From assembly GCA_037367405.1 (NCBI GenBank), contig JAZKJV010009328.1, forward strand, positions 434,001-498,000: a stretch of DNA of 64,000 bases. The letters are read 5' to 3'. Below the pieces are notes generated by a model that ran no database searches, had not been told where the DNA came from, and saw only the letters and a list, made by a program, of their open reading frames with translations. Every line of letters begins with the position of its first letter. Positions within the stretch are counted from its first letter, which is position 1. This DNA is from Ottelia alismoides (Eukaryota > Streptophyta > Magnoliopsida > Alismatales > Hydrocharitaceae). Positions 57,301 to 64,000 of this stretch are shown piece by piece. Made by a program: the position numbers and the translations under genes.

Positions 57301-58249
57301 AAGGTATAAATTCTAACTTCTTTGATTTAAAAAAATAACCAAGAAAAACTAAATTTAGGATTCTTAGGCACATTGCCTCCCCGTGAATAAAATTATGAAG
57401 TGCGCATGGATAAGGCTATGGATATTTATATATCTGAAATATAAAAAATTATTGATAAACAAATCAAACATTATATGGTACCCATAAATTAAACTAATTG
57501 TTGTGTTTTTACAACAAAATCATGGTCATTGAAAGGAACACAAATCAATCTCATTCATTAATTTTATATAATCCTTATTCCTTAGACTCCCAAAATAATA
57601 TATAAGAAGAGGCAACCCTTGCTCTTTAATTGACAACAAAATACACACAACATATTCTCTCTCTCTCTCTCTCTCTCTTATTGTGGATGTCCACCATGCA
57701 GCCCTAGAGAGAATCGCCATCGTTGTCGCATCGTCGTTATGCTGCCGGATCGTTTGCTTGTGAATCTCCGTCTCCTTCGGTGAGCCTCGCTCGTGAAGAA
57801 GACGTCAGATCTCATGAGACAAGATCAGGAGATTCACTGCTTGGATCATCAACATGGATTGCGAGGAGCATGTGTTTATTCAACGCGCTCGCAAGCATCT
57901 TCTCGGTAGGATCGAACTTGAGGTAGGAGGTCTCTTCATTTAGAGACTCGATCGCAACCACGAAATTAAAAAATGGCATGTAACAGTGAAAATGAATGGC
58001 AATTGTTTACAAAAAAGCAAACTTAAATTATTGTTACTTTAAATGAGAATCAAAGAAACAAAAGCTATAAAAGCCAAAAGAAAAATGAAAGCTGCTAGCT
58101 TCATGCGGTGGCATCAATAGTTGAGATTGATATTGTACTATATAATTTCACAGCCGGAATCAATCTTGGAAAGGGCGGATCAAGCAATGGGTGTGGGAAT
58201 CAGCCTAGTGTGTGTATGGGATATTGATCCTTTGATAGGGCTGATAAGT
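57301..58249. other. Interval with (TC)n microsatellite, no recognisable gene
   Basis: Contains a (TC)n tract of about 26 bases at 57653-57679. Next to it, at about 57690-57950, is a GC-richer stretch open on both strands (SMCLFNALASIFSVGSNLR on plus), which might be an old exon or repeat coding piece but matches nothing I can name. Confidence 0.4.
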
Positions 58250-58257
58250 GTAACTAG

Positions 58258-58777
58258 AAGGTATGCAAACAGATAGGGATATATCCGTATCCAATCCGCC
58301 ATCGTATCTATTTTATACAAATTCTAAAACAAATTCTGATATTTGTATCCTTATTCATGTTTAAATGGATACATATATGGATATCACCTTGATATCTGTA
58401 AACACATCAGTATATGAATTCATATATCCGATTTCATATATAGATATAATTGTAGATCCATTTTTGATTATATATAAAATAATTTCATACTTTTTTCACC
58501 ATATTTGGTATAATTTTTATGATATAAGTACATCTAATCTATTTATATCATGTATATTCCATTCAATACATGTATATTAAAGCTAATCTATATAGTATTT
58601 ATGATATTATTAATATGCAATCACTATCCATTTTAGGATATGGTAACATAGTTTTTATATCCATCAATATCCGTATCTGCATCCGTATTAGTATTTTAAA
58701 ATGGACAAGGATATGGTAAAACTTATATACACACACACACACACACATGTATTTGTATCTTATTGTTTGCATCCTTA
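58258..58777. mobile_element. hAT-like MITE (520 bp)
   Basis: Starts aaggtatgcaaacagata and ends tgtttgcatcctta, imperfect inverted repeats. Flanks gtaactag at 58250-58257 and 58778-58785 are a perfect 8-bp duplication. The interior is AT-rich with repeated ggatat and atatcc motifs and an (AC)n tract at about 58728-58747. No coding capacity. Confidence 0.88.
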
Positions 58778-58785
58778 GTAACTAG

Positions 58786-60133
58786 TTATGCGTTGCTCTC
58801 TCTTTTTTCACATTATTCTTATATCTGTAAAAAATGGAATACTCCTTTTCGGATAAAATTCCAAAGAGCCCCTCGAAAAACATTACAATGTTATATTTTT
58901 TTTGAACATTTAAGGGATACTCTCTCAGAGTATCTATGAAATTGTGATAACCGTTCAAATTCACGTTTCTTTTACAGTTTCACTTGTATTTCTTATTGGA
59001 TATTATTCTAGCTTTTGGGATCCCATTTTTCTGTGATATTGTTATTCCTTTATTTTGCTGCTACAATTTTCTCCAGCATTGTAGCCCTTGAATTCCTTTT
59101 TTTGGCAAAATTTTCTGACATTTTGCCTTGATTTTCTTGCAATTGAGAGAATAAACTTAGTTAATGATGCAGAGGACCTTAAAAATGTATAATAAGAGAT
59201 ATCAATAATGAGATGGCATTCTAATGATTAAAAGATACTTTTACTCATGAAAGAGCAAAATGCCATTCGAGTTGATATTATCTATAAGCTTGGTAATGTC
59301 ATTAAAACACTGGAAGTTATGATTCGTTATGTTATGAAGATGTCTCCCATCACAATTACGTCGTTATGCCTGGACTTCAGTCTAGTTGTAACCATGTTCA
59401 TGGTCCCAAATTATGGGTTGATGTAGAATCAAAGTGAATTTACCAATAAAACATGAAATGCTATTGTTCTTACACATGATTTATTAATAAGTAATTTCGT
59501 TAGGATCCACACAATTTGCCATTTATATACACTATTTTTCTTTTCTAAATTATACCATTTATAAAGAAAAACATTCAACATAAAAAACAAAGGTGCAGTT
59601 GGTTGGATTTAATCCATTCTTGAAATACACAACTCGCACACACTCCCTTTCCAAAATAAATCAACACACCAAGCACTATTCAAAACATGTTCCCCCAATT
59701 CAGGATCTTTCATTGATTTGAAAAGGGAGATTGGTTCTAGCATGTACTGAAAGATGTTGAAGTCAATAAAAAGGTGATGTTCAAATATCAGAGAGTTAAA
59801 ATACGGTTGTTCCACTTAGCAATTGACTCAGCCCCCAGAGAGGCGTGTCGGGAATCCCCAAATTGGATTAGATCTTAACCGGGTTAAGTAAAATTAGTAA
59901 TATTGAACGTATTGTTGGATGGTTGGAAAGAGAAGGAAAGCACATAGATACAAAACCAGAAAGAACAAGAGGATTACTGACATCGTCACTGCACGCATGA
60001 AGATTACATGTTATTCCACTGTTTCAGGAGTCACTTGATATAGGTGGATGTTGTACTAATATATTTTGCTTTAGCTTTATTTGTGAAGAGAAGTAACATT
60101 GTTATTACTAACCGACACTTGTTTCAAATTTAG
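58786..60133 (+). other. Non-coding sequence upstream of the phytochrome exon (probable intron)
   Basis: AT-rich with no recognisable exon. It ends in a plausible 3' splice site: tactaac near 60108-60114 (branch-like), then a pyrimidine-rich stretch and tttag at 60129-60133. I looked for the preceding phytochrome exon (the histidine-kinase-related part) here and did not find it. Confidence 0.55.
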
Positions 60134-60344
60134 GATGATATGCCCTGACGATGGCCTCCCACCAGAACTGATCCAAGACATGTTCCATAATTCACGATGG
60201 ATGACTCAAGAAGGAGTTGGATTAAGCATGTGCAGGAAAATTCTGAAGTCGATGAATGGTGATGTCCAATATATCAGGGAGTCAGAAAGATGCTACTTCC
60301 ACATTACAATTGATCTTCCCAGCCCCAAAAGTGGTCCGGTCTGA
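60134..60344 (+). CDS. PHYB: Terminal exon of a phytochrome B-type photoreceptor gene
   Basis: Encodes about 69 C-terminal residues: [52 protein letters not shown] and a Pro/Ser tail, ending TGA 60342-60344. This is the end of the histidine-kinase-related ATPase domain. The wording matches PHYB-type sequences better than PHYA, PHYC or PHYE as I recall them. The exon starts after AG at 60133, the base G finishing a split codon, which fits the last intron of plant PHYB genes. Full phytochromes have about 1,100 residues; none of the rest is seen in 60 kb upstream. It may be the true last exon behind a very large intron, or a stranded fragment. PHYB is the red/far-red receptor, moving from cytoplasm to nucleus in light. 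Confidence 0.85.
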
Positions 60345-61600
60345 AAACCATAGAATGCACCAGATCATATAACCGAGGAATGGTATTGAATTTTACCAAC
60401 CATTTTTAAACTACAATGCTAACTGAGAATATCTGTCTGAGCTGTTCAACTCATCGATGTGACTAAACAAAGCAGCATACAGGACAGGATTACTCCCGAG
60501 TTAGAAGTTCTCCATTCATATGGAAAATGCTTACATGCTCAGCCTTGTCGACCGGTTATATCTATTTTTTTTTTGTATTTCTATCCATGAGATACCATCT
60601 ACATCAACATGATGGATGATGTGCACATAGTCCTTGCTTTGCATGATGTGATAGTCCTTGCTTTGCATGATGTAATGCTTCATTTGGTTTCTATGATCAT
60701 TGTTCTTGAACATTGCCCATTCTTGTACTGTTTGCGGATGTATATCTCTGGTGTAAGGTATGTATAAAGAGAAATTTGTTCAGTCTTTATGCCCGTATAG
60801 TGAAACACTTGTGAAGTTCTATACCATGTCATTGTTGGATCAGTTAAAATAATTTACTAAGATTCTTTTAGCATGATTGCTTGGATTGCAAGAAAAAAGA
60901 GATTATCTGTAAACTCCTGAGATGATTCCACAAGAGGAAGAGTTGAAATTGTTGTTTATTTATTTAAATTCCCAATGTCCCATGATAATTAATTGATATT
61001 AGTTGGAGGCTCTCTACGGATAGAGTATGATGTAGTTTCAGAGTAAAAATTTGTTTGCGCATGTCTTAGTGATACGAAAGACAATCTTGATTGAGTCCCT
61101 TGAAACGGTTCAACCCAGCAAAAATGGAAACAAGACTGGTAATGTCACTATTGGTGGCATGGAGTGAAATGGTTTATTTCTAGTTTGGCTACTGCGTAAG
61201 TCGTAACGAGACAACGACATATTTATGGCAGACACGCTAAGGCTTGATTACATAGTTCTATCTCAATTATGTTCTTGTGTTTAAAAAAGTTAGGATGGAG
61301 TTATGTAAGCCCATAATTGCCATGGTTGAAGAGATTAGTCTAATCACTCATGATTCCTTTAGTCGTAGGATAAGGAGACTTTATTCAAGGATATGTATTC
61401 TTAGAATAAAGTAGTCGCATTATGCTTACATCATCCATTATATCTCTGTCTTGTCCTCTTTTGCATCCCTCAAACTAAATCGAACAAGAATGAAGGATAA
61501 TCCTCTCTTACCTCTTTCTTCATATTCCATATGCCTTGTGTAAATTAATTTTAGATGCTGCTAATCAAATCAAACGTGCTCTTTTTGTTTGAAAATTGTT
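60345..61600 (+). other. Downstream of the phytochrome exon: probable 3' UTR and flank
   Basis: No coding sequence recognised. A perfect-but-for-one-base 24-bp tandem repeat (atagtccttgctttgcatga plus four bases) lies at 60627-60650 and 60651-60674. I see no canonical AATAAA close to the stop; a plant poly(A) signal cannot be placed with confidence. Confidence 0.45.
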
Positions 61601-64000
61601 AAAGAACTTTATATTCAAGTTTGTTTATCATGAAGCAATCAAATGCGAACTTCATATTCAAGTTCTATAGCTTAATAATCAACTCGACATTCACATAACA
61701 CACATTCCTTGAATACCCAAGTATAATAGGATGAATTGCCAAATACAAAATATTAATAAACAAAATATGCATTACTAGATTTTGTGAAATACGACGAGAT
61801 CTCAACAAACCCTCTTCAAGATGGCCGATCACCTTCTGTATAAATAAATCACCCCTCTTCTTTTTGCATTTTGAGCCTCTTGATTCCCTGTAAATCCAAT
61901 CTAGATACGAAGAATGATTCCTAGTGACAGTTGGCATCCCTTCCTTATGTCGGCGAGGACAAGGAGGAAGAGAAGGAGTGCCTCCAAATTGTCAGAGAAG
62001 CTTCTTCCCAGACGTGATTTGCTTTCCAAGTTCTCATAGCATTGTTGATGCATAGGTTAGCTTGATTTATTTTGCATTTTTATTCCTAGTGTAGTAGTAG
62101 TTTAGATCTTTCATTTTCTGCTGTAATCTTAGATCGTTTCCGATAGTCTCGTTCGTCGGAGCAAGACGCTCCGACCACTATTTCATCGTGGATGACCTCT
62201 ATTTCCGAACATTAATCACCTCATTATATATCCCCTCACATTCTACATTACACCAGCCATCAGAATCACCCCTGATCTTGCAAACATCGGGAGATCTGTG
62301 TCCCTCCTTCACCCCTCAGGAGATCTGTCTCCATCCTTCACCCTCCGTCGGGGACAACATCATTCCACCTCATCTTTCACCTAGTTCACTATTAACAAGG
62401 TAGAGAGATTCACCCTCTAGCCTTGGATCCAATCATGCATGTAGTATCGGTAAAGAACCCTATCTGAGATGTACTGGGTTCATGAACACAACTCCAAGAG
62501 TTCGACATTTCTCCCTAGCTCCAGGTCTCCTCTGTAGAGACCCGAACACTTCTAGAGGATCCTGCAACTGCAGAGTACCTCCGGCAATATTGTGAGACAC
62601 CTGATAGCCTCTGAGGTGGATGGAGGAAGAAGCGTCGACACATCGAAGCTCGACCGATTGTTATTCATCGTTGTTCTTGGTGAAGAGCAGCAACCGTCAT
62701 ATTGAAGTGGTCGCACTAATTTTCACCTCAGCCATTCGTTGAAGGAACATCTCAGCCATTAGATCTATCTCCAGATCTGATCCCATTCATTGGATCGATG
62801 AACTGTTACGTGCCCCCATCGTCAGATTATAAGTGAGGCATCCACATCCGTTCGATTCACGCACCAAGGGTAATTGCATCCTCACCCTTCGGCCAATTAT
62901 CACAAATATCTAGTCATGTAAATATTAAATAGTTTGTAATATTTAGTTGGTTATTCGCACTTGGGCCTTTGAGGTTTCCATATTTGCATTCTAGTCCATT
63001 TTGCATAGCCTCGCGTGCTGTCCTGCACGAGGTGTTTAACTGAGATTTTTGCGGGGTATGTGCTGAATCTATGATCCATCTACTCTATATGGTGGTTTTA
63101 GCAAAATCCTCTTAATAATTCACTAATTAAACCTTTTAAAATCAATTAATTAACCTTCATTAATTATGCTAAAATTAGCGATAAATCTGTAATTAAATAA
63201 CTCTTATTTTTACCCAGATTGAGCTTATTATTTTATGTATAAATAATCTTTATTTTAATCTAGTTCGATTTCCATTATTTTTTTAACTCATTAACTAACT
63301 TTGATTAAAATCCATAAAATTAACAAATTCCAGAGAAAGCACCAAAATCAGATATTGTATTATTTGTACATATTTTATCTGTCATTTTTATTCTAATTTT
63401 TTCTTTAACCTATAAAAAATTCATAAAAATTAGATTAATTCTTTATATATTGTATATAAATTAATCACTACTTAAAATAAAATTAAAAATTCCAAAAAAT
63501 ACAAAATCCAAAAAAGATGTATTTTACCACCACCAAAAGTTCGATTTGTGCAATTGAGCTCTTTTGATTTCGGATCCTTCATGAAAGTTGTAGATCTCGT
63601 CGAGACGAGCAACTTTCTTTGATCACTTTTTCATTTGACTTCATTTACTATTTCATTTTATTTTCTTTTGAATTTATTTTTTATTTTACTTTATTTTTTA
63701 TCTTTATTCCATTTTATAATTTACTTTTCCTTAATTATATTTTTATTTTTATTTGTCTTTTTAACTTTTATTTTTTATTTCATTTTCTTCTTCTTCCTTC
63801 TCTTTCTGAGTTTTTTCCCATTAAGAGCATGGGCTTGACAAGAATGATCAGGGCATGGGATTTAAAAAATTCCCTGTCTGGGCATCGATCGGCGAACGGT
63901 TCGCCGATTGATAAATCGTTCACCGGTCCCTGCTTTCCTCCAACGATTGAATTTTATATATATTAAAAATATGTAATATTATTCCAGAGAACTTTTTAAA
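61601..64000. other. Interval without recognisable gene
   Basis: Mostly AT-rich, T-rich from 63640 to 63800. Small structures: an imperfect direct repeat of gagatctgt...ccttcaccc at about 62289-62346; a stem-loop at 63583-63617 (gaaagttg...caactttc with inner ctcgt/acgag); a perfect palindrome with 10-base arms at 63888-63908. The 63583 motif resembles sequence I recall from plant gypsy LTRs, so an LTR fragment is possible. Confidence 0.4.

Noticed and set aside
57723..57926. Possible small host gene or exon
   Set aside because: Open on both strands and adjacent to a microsatellite, but no family recognised and no convincing splice or start context.
63619..63966. 115-residue hydrophobic open frame that looks like a membrane protein
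   Set aside because: Its Phe/Ile/Leu content comes from a T-rich low-complexity run; no start context or homology.

Overview
The window is flowering-plant nuclear DNA, almost entirely layers of retrotransposons. The plant assignment rests on Ty3/gypsy chromoviruses of the Tekay/Del type, Ty1/copia elements primed by initiator tRNA-Met, plant L1-type and RTE-type LINEs, several hAT-like MITEs, and one host-gene piece: the terminal exon of a phytochrome B-type gene at 60134-60344. I cannot name the species and did not settle monocot versus dicot.

Layout. 1-1405: truncated Ty1/copia pol fragment. About 2408-23410: nest A, an old L1-type LINE (L1-A) split by a copia element (3916-19857), itself split in its leader by a 10.8-kb chromovirus (Gypsy1, 4125-14923). 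About 24012-43209: nest B, an RTE-type LINE split by a second L1 (L1-B, 24592-40793, 14-bp target duplication), itself split inside its reverse transcriptase by a second chromovirus (Gypsy2, 27908-38592). 43210-44816: two minus-strand copia remnants, one inside the other. 45239-45638: hAT-like MITE. About 45880-51411: decayed minus-strand copia split by a short-LTR copia (46677-50369), whose 5' coding half is inverted and carries another MITE. 51412-51729: minus-strand copia LTR. 52763-54725: very decayed chromovirus fragment. 55499-56918: 1.4-kb hAT-like element. 58258-58777: hAT-like MITE. 60134-60344: phytochrome exon. Everything after that lacks recognisable genes.

No element has a fully open set of reading frames. 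Gypsy2 comes closest: its gag-pol frame is broken by only two stop codons. Both chromoviruses have a short GT...AG interval at the same place, just before the GPY/F-type and chromodomain segment, which looks like a conserved spliceosomal intron. Target-site duplications and the exact rejoining of interrupted reading frames give the insertion order in each nest.

I found no CRISPR array, operon, rRNA or tRNA gene, and no evidence of a new multi-gene system. The most interesting items are the shared chromovirus intron, a perfect 240-bp in-frame duplication of the integrase zinc-binding region in Gypsy1, very unequal LTRs in Gypsy2, the internally inverted copia element, and the isolated phytochrome exon.
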